Origin: an uncultured Eubacteriales bacterium
GTDB lineage: Bacteria; Bacillota; Clostridia; Christensenellales; Borkfalkiaceae
Length of the DNA: 12,924 nt
Direction of reading: 5' to 3'
Assembly: GCA_905210545.1 (NCBI GenBank)
Contig: CAJLXC010000040.1
Coordinates: forward strand, 1-12,924
In this document: one piece after another, positions 1 to 6,302 of the stretch
How the letters are laid out: each line of letters starts with the position of its first letter
Position numbering within the stretch: the first letter of the stretch is position 1
Notes under the pieces: generated by a model
What the model was told of the DNA's origin: nothing
Database searches by the model: none
The model's input: only the letters and a program-made list of their open reading frames with translations
Position numbers and translations under genes: made by a program

Positions 1-2
1 TA

Positions 3-275
3 TCGTTTATTTTTAAATTTAAATCGTCAATAATCATCTCGGAATTATATGAAAAATATTCGAAAATGCCTGATATTAAAACTAAAATTCTGACTTCTAA
101 TTCAACGCCGTCCGAAGGGAAAGATTTCTATTATATAGTAGCAAACGTCGGCGGGGACAAATACGTTTTTATAGTGGAATGTTCTGAATTATTTATAGTT
201 AATATTCTGAAATTTACTAACAGAACAGTTTTGGATCAGGAAATATTAAACAAGAAAAAGAACAAAAACAACTAA
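3..275 (+). CDS. 3' part of an unrecognised gene, cut by the window edge
   Basis: This reading frame has no stop codon from position 3 to the TAA at 273-275, so about 90 residues are visible and the true start is probably outside the window. An ATG at 66 exists, but nothing like a Shine-Dalgarno sequence precedes it and the frame upstream of it reads as plausible protein, so I prefer a truncated longer gene over a 69-residue gene. The visible part has an alternating hydrophobic stretch (FYYIVANVGG, then KYVFIVECSELFIVNIL) suggestive of beta strands and ends in a very basic, Asn/Lys-rich tail. There is no obvious membrane segment or catalytic motif. The stop lies 10 nt before the desulfurase gene, so the two are probably co-transcribed. 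I do not recognise the family and assign no function. Confidence 0.5.
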   Translation, partial: SFIFKFKSSIIISELYEKYSKMPDIKTKILTSNSTPSEGKDFYYIVANVGGDKYVFIVECSELFIVNILKFTNRTVLDQEILNKKKNKNN

Positions 276-285
276 AGAGTAACAA

Positions 286-1410
286 ATGATTTATTTTGAT
301 AATGCTGCGACAACGAAGCCTTCTTTAACGGCTCTGAATAAAGCCAAGGTTTTTAACGAAGATTTTTTTTATAACCCTTCGGCGTTATATAGGTACGGAT
401 TACATTGCGCAAACGCGATTAAAGAAGCAAAAAACTCTATACTGAAAACTTTAGGCGTTTCCGAAAATAAATATGAAGTAATATTTACCTCTTGCGGAAC
501 GGAAAGCGATAATACGGCAATATTTTGCGCGACGAAGCGCGGAACTTTTATTACCGATTACGGCGAACATTCGGCGGTAATAAAATGTTTTAACGAATTA
601 AAAAACCAAGGTCGTACCGTTTGTTTTTGCGGTATAGATAAAAACGGAAAGGTCAACGAAGACGAATTGTTGTCTTTAGTGAATAAAGTTAATGCAGGCT
701 TTGTGTCTGTTATGCATGTAAACAACGAAACCGGTGCAATAAACGACGTAAACAGGCTTTCGGCAGAAATAAAAAAAATAAATCCGAATATTATTTTTCA
801 TTCCGACGGTGTTCAGGCTTACGGGAAAATCCCGTTTTCGCTATCGGAAAATATTGATATGTATTCCGTCAGCGCACATAAAATCAACGGATTAAAAGGT
901 GTAGGCGCGTTGATAAAAAGGAAGAAATTAAACGTTTCGCCGCTTATTTTCGGCGGAGGTCAGGAAAACGGATTAAGAAGCGGAACGGAAAACGTTTTCG
1001 GCATTAAAGTTTTTCAGTACGCAGCGGAAGAGCATTATTCGAGATTAAACGAAAATTACGAAAAAGTCAACGCGATAAAAAATTATATAAAAGAAAATCT
1101 TGATAAAAAATTATTCAGAATTATTTCCGGAACGGATTCTTCGCCGTATATATTATCGGTTTCCGCCGTCGGGTTAAGGGGTGAAGTTCTGATGCATATT
1201 TTAGAAGAAAAAGGATTTATAACCGGTAACGGTTCGGCTTGTTCTTCTAAAAACAGATTCAGTCGGGTTATAGAGTCGTGCGGATATAAAAACGACGTGT
1301 TAGACGGAGTTTTAAGACTAAGTTTTTCGGCTGAAAATACAATCGAAGAAGCAAAGGATTTTGTTTTTTCGGCAAACGAAGCGGCTTTAACGCTAAAAGG
1401 GATAATGTGA
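286..1410 (+). CDS. nifS: Cysteine desulfurase, NifS/IscS family, probable ThiI sulfur donor
   Basis: A PLP enzyme of aminotransferase fold type I that converts L-cysteine to alanine and carries the released sulfur as a cysteine persulfide. The 374-residue length is normal for the family. Visible landmarks are the N-terminal FDNAATT, the PLP-stacking His95 (EHSA), HVNNETG at 144-150, Asp174 and Gln177 in HSDGVQ, the Schiff-base lysine Lys199 in SAHK, the RSGTEN motif at 231-236, and the persulfide Cys319 in GSACSS. The ATG at 286 has AAAGAG at 274-279 as a ribosome binding site, 6 nt upstream, and the FDNAATT motif sits right after it, as expected. It ends 2 nt before the thiI ATG. Known biology: in Bacillus subtilis the thiI-linked desulfurase NifZ feeds tRNA s4U8 synthesis. 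The adjacency here suggests the same role (inference), but a general supply of sulfur for Fe-S clusters cannot be excluded from sequence. Confidence 0.93.
   Translation: MIYFDNAATTKPSLTALNKAKVFNEDFFYNPSALYRYGLHCANAIKEAKNSILKTLGVSENKYEVIFTSCGTESDNTAIFCATKRGTFITDYGEHSAVIKCFNELKNQGRTVCFCGIDKNGKVNEDELLSLVNKVNAGFVSVMHVNNETGAINDVNRLSAEIKKINPNIIFHSDGVQAYGKIPFSLSENIDMYSVSAHKINGLKGVGALIKRKKLNVSPLIFGGGQENGLRSGTENVFGIKVFQYAAEEHYSRLNENYEKVNAIKNYIKENLDKKLFRIISGTDSSPYILSVSAVGLRGEVLMHILEEKGFITGNGSACSSKNRFSRVIESCGYKNDVLDGVLRLSFSAENTIEEAKDFVFSANEAALTLKGIM
1395..1401 (+). promoter_or_regulatory. Ribosome binding site of thiI, relevant to start choice
   Basis: AAAAGGG lies inside the last codons of the desulfurase gene. 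It is 5 nt from a GTG at 1407 and 11 nt from an ATG at 1413. The same 11-nt distance separates G-rich sites from the starts of mutS (AAGGG at 6287-6291) and mutL (GGGGG at 8904-8908), and ThiI homologues normally begin only a few residues before the VRYxEI motif. I therefore chose ATG 1413, with GTG 1407 as the alternative (two extra residues). Confidence 0.6.
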
Positions 1411-1412
1411 TT

Positions 1413-2570
1413 ATGGAAAAATATATTATAGTCAGATATTGCGAAATCCATTTAAAGGGAAAAAATCGCGGATATTTTGAAAAACTTCTGCAGACAAATA
1501 TTCAAAACGCTTTAAGCGGAATTTCTCATAAGCTTAAGGTTATGCATAGCCGCTATCTTATAGAAAACTATAATGAAGACGAATATAATCTTATCGTAGA
1601 AAAGCTCAAAAAGGTGGCGGGCGTTCATACGATAAGTCCCGCTATGGTCGTTGACAGCGACTACGGGGCGATTAAAGAAGTTGCCTTTGAACTTTGTAAA
1701 GACAGGTCGGGAACTTTTAAGGTTGAAACAAACAGGGCAGACAAAACTTTTCCGCTCGATTCAATGTCAGTTTCGCGTAATCTCGGTGGTGATATTCTTG
1801 AAAATTTTCCTAATCTTAAAGTTGACGTGAAAAATCCGTCTTTCGTAGTTAATGTGGATATACGGGAGGACGGAAAAACGTTTGTTTATAACGAAATAAT
1901 TCGTTGTTTGAGCGGAATGCCTGTAGGTTCGGCGGGCAGAGGATTATTGCTTATATCCGGCGGAATAGACAGTCCCGTGGCGGGGGATTTAACCTGCAAG
2001 CGAGGAATGAAAGTCGATTGTCTTCATTTTCACAGTTTTCCTTATACGGGAGAAGCCGCAAAACAAAAAGTTATCGATTTGACTAAACGAATAGGCGATT
2101 TTAACGGCGGAATAAATTTATATATCGTGTCGTTTACGCACATTCAAGAGGCTATACATAAAAATTGTCCGGAAGAATTTATGATAACGCTTATGAGGCG
2201 GTTTATGATGCGTATCGCGGAAAGGCTCGCCAAAAGACTCGGAGATCAGGCTATTATAACGGGCGAAAGTCTCGGCCAGGTTGCAAGTCAGACGATTGAA
2301 AGTATAACTTCGTCAAATTCTGTTGTTGAAAATTTGCCCGTATTGCGTCCTTTGATAATGTTTGATAAACTCGACATAATCGAAATTTCTAAAAAAATCG
2401 ATACGTATGATATCTCTGTTTTACCTTATGAGGATTGTTGTACGGTATTTTTACCGAAGTTCCCCGCAATTAAGCCTAATCTTGAAAAAGTAATTCAAGC
2501 CGAGAGCAGATTAAACGTAGAAGAATTGACAGCGGAAGCGCTCGATAATATAGAGCGAATCTTATTATGA
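1413..2570 (+). CDS. thiI: tRNA 4-thiouridine synthase ThiI, without rhodanese domain
   Basis: Adenylates U8 of tRNA and replaces its oxygen with sulfur to give 4-thiouridine, acting in the cytoplasm; in some bacteria ThiI also serves thiamine thiazole synthesis. The 385-residue protein opens with VRYCEIHLKGKNR, typical of the N-terminal ferredoxin-like domain. A THUMP region follows (roughly 60-165), then the PP-loop ATP-pyrophosphatase domain with SGGIDSP at 182-188. Near the end is the EDCCT motif, in which Cys342 or Cys343 corresponds to the conserved sulfur-handling cysteine. It ends there, with no C-terminal rhodanese domain, which makes it about 100 residues shorter than the E. coli protein (482) and close to Bacillus-type ThiI. 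Lack of the rhodanese domain next to a desulfurase gene fits direct persulfide transfer from that enzyme (established for Bacillus NifZ/ThiI; inference here). An alternative GTG start lies at 1407. Its TGA is 1 nt from the stop codon of the convergent PBP gene. Confidence 0.95.
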   Translation: MEKYIIVRYCEIHLKGKNRGYFEKLLQTNIQNALSGISHKLKVMHSRYLIENYNEDEYNLIVEKLKKVAGVHTISPAMVVDSDYGAIKEVAFELCKDRSGTFKVETNRADKTFPLDSMSVSRNLGGDILENFPNLKVDVKNPSFVVNVDIREDGKTFVYNEIIRCLSGMPVGSAGRGLLLISGGIDSPVAGDLTCKRGMKVDCLHFHSFPYTGEAAKQKVIDLTKRIGDFNGGINLYIVSFTHIQEAIHKNCPEEFMITLMRRFMMRIAERLAKRLGDQAIITGESLGQVASQTIESITSSNSVVENLPVLRPLIMFDKLDIIEISKKIDTYDISVLPYEDCCTVFLPKFPAIKPNLEKVIQAESRLNVEELTAEALDNIERILL

Positions 2571-2571
2571 T

Positions 2572-4803
2572 TTAATCAAATTCGTCATTCCACCAGTTTG
2601 TGTTATTTTCATTCTGTTTTTCGGGTGTTTTAACAGTATCTATAAAAATTTCTTTACCGTATATTTCTTTTTCTCCGTTCTTAAAGTAGGGAATCGCATA
2701 ATAAGAATAAGTTTTGCCGTAATCGACTATGTCTTTTACGGTTTTATTTTTCTTATTTAAATACGAATCGTAAATAATAATCGATGCGGCGTTATTTGTT
2801 GTTTCTTGCTTTATTATTCGGGTTTCAAGATATTCTGTCTGACATAATTCTATCGTTATTTCATTGTTGATTACTGATAAAATCGGCTTTTCAACAGTAG
2901 GGCATGTAAATATCGTGGATTTTTCGTTTGGTAGTTGTTTTTCGGAAAAAACTTCTTCTTTTACATACCGTTTCGGCGCATTTTCGTCCGCGATAAGGAT
3001 TCTGTCGTTTTTATCGTAGTTTATTGCGTCTATCGGTATTTTCCGAGTACCTTTTATAAAGTTCAGTTCGGGTATAACACCTTTTTCGTATATTTTTTTC
3101 CAGACCGAGCAGGCATATTCGGTCGGAGCTGTTCCTCCGCTGATTTCGTTTGGCATCAATTCGTTTTCTTTACTGCCAAACCACACGCCGACGATAAATT
3201 CGTTGTTGTACGATATCGAGTATGCGTCGGAATTTCCTTTTTCGTTGCCTACTGTTCCGGTTTTTGCACATAAAGGTATTTTTGTAAACGAAAGTTTTTT
3301 GGCTGTTCCTTTTTGGGTACAGTAATTCAAAGCGTCGTTTATAACGTTGGCAGTTCCCGCGTCAAACACTTTTTTCTCTTTGTCGCCGTTCTTTAATAAT
3401 ACTTTTCCGTTTTCGTCGGTTATTTTATTTACGTAGCAGGATTCTTTTCTTATTCCTTCGCCGACAAAAGTCTGATATGCGTTGACGATTTCTTTAAGTG
3501 TTGCGCCTTTTTCCGTGCAACCGAGCGCAACGGCAAGGGAATTATCGTTTTCCGTTGTTTTTATACCTGTTTCCGAAAGATATTCCAAAGATTTTTTTAT
3601 TCCCGTTTCGTTCAGTATTTTTACCGCACAGGAATTAAGGCTTTTGGCAAGCGATTCTTTTACGGTTGTTTTACCGTAATATTTGTCGTTGTAATTCGAG
3701 GGTTTATATCCGCCGAAATCGATTTTTTCATCGATGATTTTTGTGCAGGAATAAACGGTTCCTTCTTCTATCGCGGGAGCATATACTAACAGAGGTTTTA
3801 TCGTAGAACCTAAATTTCTGCGGTATTCCCGCGTTGTAGAAGCGTATGCTATTATCTGACCGTCTTTATTCAGGATTATTGCCGCTTCGTTTCTGTCGTT
3901 GCGTTTTTGTATCGTTTTTACGAGATAATTCTGAAGGTCGCGATTTAACGATGTATAAACGTTAAACTTTTTCGCTTTATATGCCGCTTTGTCAATGAAC
4001 TCCGTCAATTCTTTTTTTGTTTGATACAGATAATCATAGCTGACGTTCTCTTGTTTTGTCGCAACGACTTTTTCCGATTTGCACTTTTCGTAATCCGTTT
4101 CGCTTATAAATTTTTGTTTAAGCATTTCTTTTAAAACGAGATTTTTTCGCGCGTTGCATTTTTCTTCGTCAGACAAGGGGGAATAGACGGAAGGGGCTTT
4201 TACCAAACCTGCGAGCGCGGCTGCTTCGGTTATTGAAAGGTCTATAGGTTTTTTACCAAAATAAGCCTTTGCGGCTTTTGTTATGCCGTAGTTTCCGTTT
4301 CCGAAATAAATCGTGTTAAGATATTTTTCGAGAATATCTTTTTTGTTATGCTTTTTTTCAAGTTGTTTCGCCAGCTTTATTTCGATAAGCTTTCTTTTAA
4401 AAGTCTTCTCGGCGGTAAGATGGGTGTTTTTTATGAGCTGCTGACTTATCGTGGACGCGCCTTCTTTAAAAGATAGCGATTTTATGTTATTAAGAGTTGC
4501 GCGGGTTAATGCTCTGAAGTCTGTTCCGCTATGGCTGTAAAAACGTTTGTCTTCTATTGCGATAAACGCTTTTAATAAATAGTCGGGAAGCTCTTCGGCA
4601 TCGGTCACGGCAATTCCTCCCGAATCTTCTTCAATGATCTTTTCGTCTGAATCATAAAAAATAATGCCTCTGTCAAGGTCGACAAGCTTATTTTCGTCTA
4701 AATTATAGCCGAACGTCACGATCAGATAGTAAGACAGCGCCGTTATGACGAGAAATAGTAAAGAAGCCGAGATTATAGCCAAAATCTTTAATGTTTTTTT
4801 CAT
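2572..4803 (-). CDS. Class A penicillin-binding protein (glycosyltransferase/transpeptidase)
   Basis: A bifunctional peptidoglycan synthase anchored in the cytoplasmic membrane with its catalytic domains outside. Of 743 residues, 7-29 form the single N-terminal membrane anchor. The GT51 domain shows catalytic Glu84 in EDKRFYSH, GASTISQQL (115-123), the RKLIEIKLAKQLE block, YFGNGNYGI and EAAALAGL. The transpeptidase domain has all three penicillin-binding motifs: Ser333-Thr-Ile-Lys336 (active serine), Ser388-Leu-Asn390 and Lys514-Thr-Gly516. Residues from about 600 to 743 form an extra beta-rich tail resembling a fibronectin type III-like module, ending in a hydrophilic Asn/Glu-rich stretch and the residues WWNDEFD. 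No Shine-Dalgarno sequence precedes the ATG. It is the only gene on the minus strand here, divergent from miaB and convergent with thiI, so it is probably transcribed alone. The exact paralogue name (ponA, pbpF and so on) cannot be set from sequence. Confidence 0.95.
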   Translation of the reverse strand: MKKTLKILAIISASLLFLVITALSYYLIVTFGYNLDENKLVDLDRGIIFYDSDEKIIEEDSGGIAVTDAEELPDYLLKAFIAIEDKRFYSHSGTDFRALTRATLNNIKSLSFKEGASTISQQLIKNTHLTAEKTFKRKLIEIKLAKQLEKKHNKKDILEKYLNTIYFGNGNYGITKAAKAYFGKKPIDLSITEAAALAGLVKAPSVYSPLSDEEKCNARKNLVLKEMLKQKFISETDYEKCKSEKVVATKQENVSYDYLYQTKKELTEFIDKAAYKAKKFNVYTSLNRDLQNYLVKTIQKRNDRNEAAIILNKDGQIIAYASTTREYRRNLGSTIKPLLVYAPAIEEGTVYSCTKIIDEKIDFGGYKPSNYNDKYYGKTTVKESLAKSLNSCAVKILNETGIKKSLEYLSETGIKTTENDNSLAVALGCTEKGATLKEIVNAYQTFVGEGIRKESCYVNKITDENGKVLLKNGDKEKKVFDAGTANVINDALNYCTQKGTAKKLSFTKIPLCAKTGTVGNEKGNSDAYSISYNNEFIVGVWFGSKENELMPNEISGGTAPTEYACSVWKKIYEKGVIPELNFIKGTRKIPIDAINYDKNDRILIADENAPKRYVKEEVFSEKQLPNEKSTIFTCPTVEKPILSVINNEITIELCQTEYLETRIIKQETTNNAASIIIYDSYLNKKNKTVKDIVDYGKTYSYYAIPYFKNGEKEIYGKEIFIDTVKTPEKQNENNTNWWNDEFD

Positions 4804-4889
4804 ACGGGTTTAGTATGTTGTTTTACGATAACGTTTATACGGAAAATAAGTATTATGGCGCGTATTTATTGTTTTTAAGCTATTATAAA

Positions 4890-4918
4890 TTGACAAAATT
4901 TTTTAAATAAGTTATTAT
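4890..4918 (+). promoter_or_regulatory. Sigma-A-type promoter of the miaB-mutS-mutL-miaA-ynbB operon
   Basis: The 122-bp region between the divergent PBP and miaB genes (4804-4925) holds a perfect TTGACA at 4890-4895, a 17-nt spacer, and TATTAT at 4913-4918 (five of six matches to TATAAT). A second hexamer, TATAAT at 4918-4923, overlaps it but would need a 22-nt spacer. Transcription from the first -10 would begin about 6-8 nt downstream, at or within a base or two of the miaB ATG at 4926, so the message would have essentially no leader. The promoter is a strong match by sequence; the leaderless consequence is inference. I see no clear operator or riboswitch in the rest of the gap. Confidence 0.7.
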
Positions 4919-4925
4919 ATAATTT

Positions 4926-6251
4926 ATGAAAAAGCTAAACGGAAAAAAATACCTGATAACGACGTACGGTTGTCAGATGAATTTACACGAATCCGAAAAA
5001 CTTGCGGGAATTCTTTCGGAGTTGGGATTAGAAAAATGTGAAAACGAAAACGATGCAGACGTAATCGTTTTTAATACGTGTTGTATAAGAGAAAACGCCG
5101 AAGAGCGTGCCGAAGGGAATATCGGCGCATTAAAGCAACTTAAAAAAAGAAAGAAAGATTTGATTATAGCGGTTGGCGGTTGTATGACTCAGCAAAAAAG
5201 TTACGCCGAAAAACTGCATAAAATGTTCCCTTTCGTGGATATAATTTTCGGTACTCATAACCTTGAATCTTTTAAAGAGCTGTTGCTGCGTAAAACGGAA
5301 AGCGGAAAATCCGTTATCGAGATAAAAGATACCGAAGGCGAAGTTATTGAAGGTACGCCCAAAACGCGGACGAGTTTTCCTAACGCGTGGGTAAATATCA
5401 CCTACGGTTGTAATAATTTTTGCTCCTATTGTATCGTTCCTTACGTGAGAGGCAGGGAAAGAAGCCGCAAACCCGAAGAAATTCTTAAAGAGTGTAAGTC
5501 TCTTATTAAAGAAGGTTATAAAGAAATAACTCTTTTGGGGCAGAACGTTAATTCATACGGCAAAGACTTGGGAAACGTTGATTTTGCGGACCTTATTTCT
5601 TCCGTTTCGGAAATCGACGGTGATTTTTGGTTGAGGTTTATGACAAATCACCCGAAGGATCTGACGGAAGAGCTTGTAAAAGCCCTTGCGGACAGTTCTA
5701 AAACCTGCAAGTCTATCCATCTGCCTGTTCAGGCGGGGTCGAACAGAATACTTAAGTTGATGAACCGAAAATATACGAGAGAAGATTATTTTGAAAAAAT
5801 CGAGTTAATAAGAAGATATATCCCCGATATCGCAATAACTACCGATATTATGGTCGGATTTCCGACGGAAACGGAAGAAGATTTTCTCGATACGGTGGAT
5901 TTAGTTAAAAAAGTCGGGTTTGCGGGCGCGTTCACGTTTATTTATTCTCCGAGAGAAGGTACTCCCGCGGCAAAAATGGCGGGGCAAATCGATCCGGAGA
6001 TTTCTAAAAAACGAATAATGACTTTAATCGATTTGCAAAACGGCATAAACCGAGAACAGTCTGAAAAATATAAAGGTAAAATCGTAAAGATTTTATGCGA
6101 AGGCTACGACGAAAAGAAAGATAAATATCTGGGAAGAGATTCTTACGGAAGAATGGTTTATTTTGGCGGTAACAGCGGATATATCGGCAAGTTTGTCAAC
6201 GTAAAAATCGTTGAAACGGGCGGAATATCTCTTTACGGCGTAATATTATAA
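4926..6251 (+). CDS. miaB: tRNA-2-methylthio-N6-dimethylallyladenosine synthase MiaB
   Basis: A radical SAM methylthiotransferase that adds a methylthio group to i6A37 of tRNAs, giving ms2i6A37; its substrate is the product of MiaA, encoded four genes further on. In 441 residues the three conserved parts are present. The N-terminal UPF0004 domain carries the auxiliary [4Fe-4S] cysteines Cys16 (YGCQMN), Cys52 (NTCCIREN) and Cys86 (GGCM). The radical SAM domain has Cys162, Cys166 and Cys169 in GCNNFCSYC, followed by VPYVRGRERSR. The C-terminal TRAM domain (roughly 375-441) is for RNA binding. YGCQMN and VRGRERSR favour MiaB over the related MtaB and RimO. The ATG at 4926 is the only plausible start before YGCQMN, yet it has no Shine-Dalgarno sequence and lies directly behind a promoter. 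The gene is followed by a 51-nt gap to mutS with no terminator. Confidence 0.96.
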   Translation: MKKLNGKKYLITTYGCQMNLHESEKLAGILSELGLEKCENENDADVIVFNTCCIRENAEERAEGNIGALKQLKKRKKDLIIAVGGCMTQQKSYAEKLHKMFPFVDIIFGTHNLESFKELLLRKTESGKSVIEIKDTEGEVIEGTPKTRTSFPNAWVNITYGCNNFCSYCIVPYVRGRERSRKPEEILKECKSLIKEGYKEITLLGQNVNSYGKDLGNVDFADLISSVSEIDGDFWLRFMTNHPKDLTEELVKALADSSKTCKSIHLPVQAGSNRILKLMNRKYTREDYFEKIELIRRYIPDIAITTDIMVGFPTETEEDFLDTVDLVKKVGFAGAFTFIYSPREGTPAAKMAGQIDPEISKKRIMTLIDLQNGINREQSEKYKGKIVKILCEGYDEKKDKYLGRDSYGRMVYFGGNSGYIGKFVNVKIVETGGISLYGVIL

Positions 6252-6286
6252 TTCACCATAAGCGTTTTTATAAATAAAAAGTTTTT

Positions 6287-6297
6287 AAGGGCAGGTG
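6287..6297 (+). promoter_or_regulatory. Ribosome binding site(s) of mutS
   Basis: Two candidate anti-16S matches precede the mutS ATG: AAGGG at 6287-6291 (11 nt away) and AGGTG at 6293-6297 (5 nt away). Either supports initiation at 6303 rather than at the tandem ATG codons at 6318 and 6321. The rest of the 51-nt miaB-mutS gap is A/T-rich and contains no GC-rich hairpin or clear promoter, so mutS is probably read from the miaB promoter. Confidence 0.6.
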
Positions 6298-6302
6298 CGA
6301 GT

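Noticed and set aside
821..838. ACGGGAAAATCCCGT followed by TTT, resembling an intrinsic terminator.
   Set aside because: It lies in the middle of the desulfurase coding sequence (residues around AYGKIPFS), has a short stem and only a brief T-run; probably chance.
1407..1412. GTG at 1407 as the thiI start.
   Set aside because: It gives two extra residues with a 5-nt Shine-Dalgarno spacing and is possible, but ATG 1413 matches the homologues' N-terminus and the 11-nt spacing seen at mutS and mutL.
1083..1451. Minus-strand open frame of 122 codons opposite the desulfurase gene.
   Set aside because: It is a shadow of a strongly supported gene, with no ribosome binding site and no recognisable motif. 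Similar antisense frames over mutS, mutL and miaA were left out for the same reason.
2539..2557. CGCTC...GAGCG inverted repeat at the 3' end of thiI as a terminator.
   Set aside because: It has a five-pair stem with a 9-nt A/T loop and no T-run on either strand, and is inside coding sequence.
4812..4900. Minus-strand promoter for the PBP gene: candidates CATACT (4817-4812), CATAAT near 4853-4858 and TATAAT (4887-4882).
   Set aside because: None has a convincing -35 hexamer at the right distance. A promoter must exist in this gap, but I cannot choose among the candidates.
6262..6282. TTTTTA-TAAA-TAAAAA dyad in the miaB-mutS gap as a terminator or promoter.
   Set aside because: The stem is only six A/T pairs with no GC-rich core, and the TATAAA within it has no suitable -35 at 16-18 nt, so neither reading is supported.
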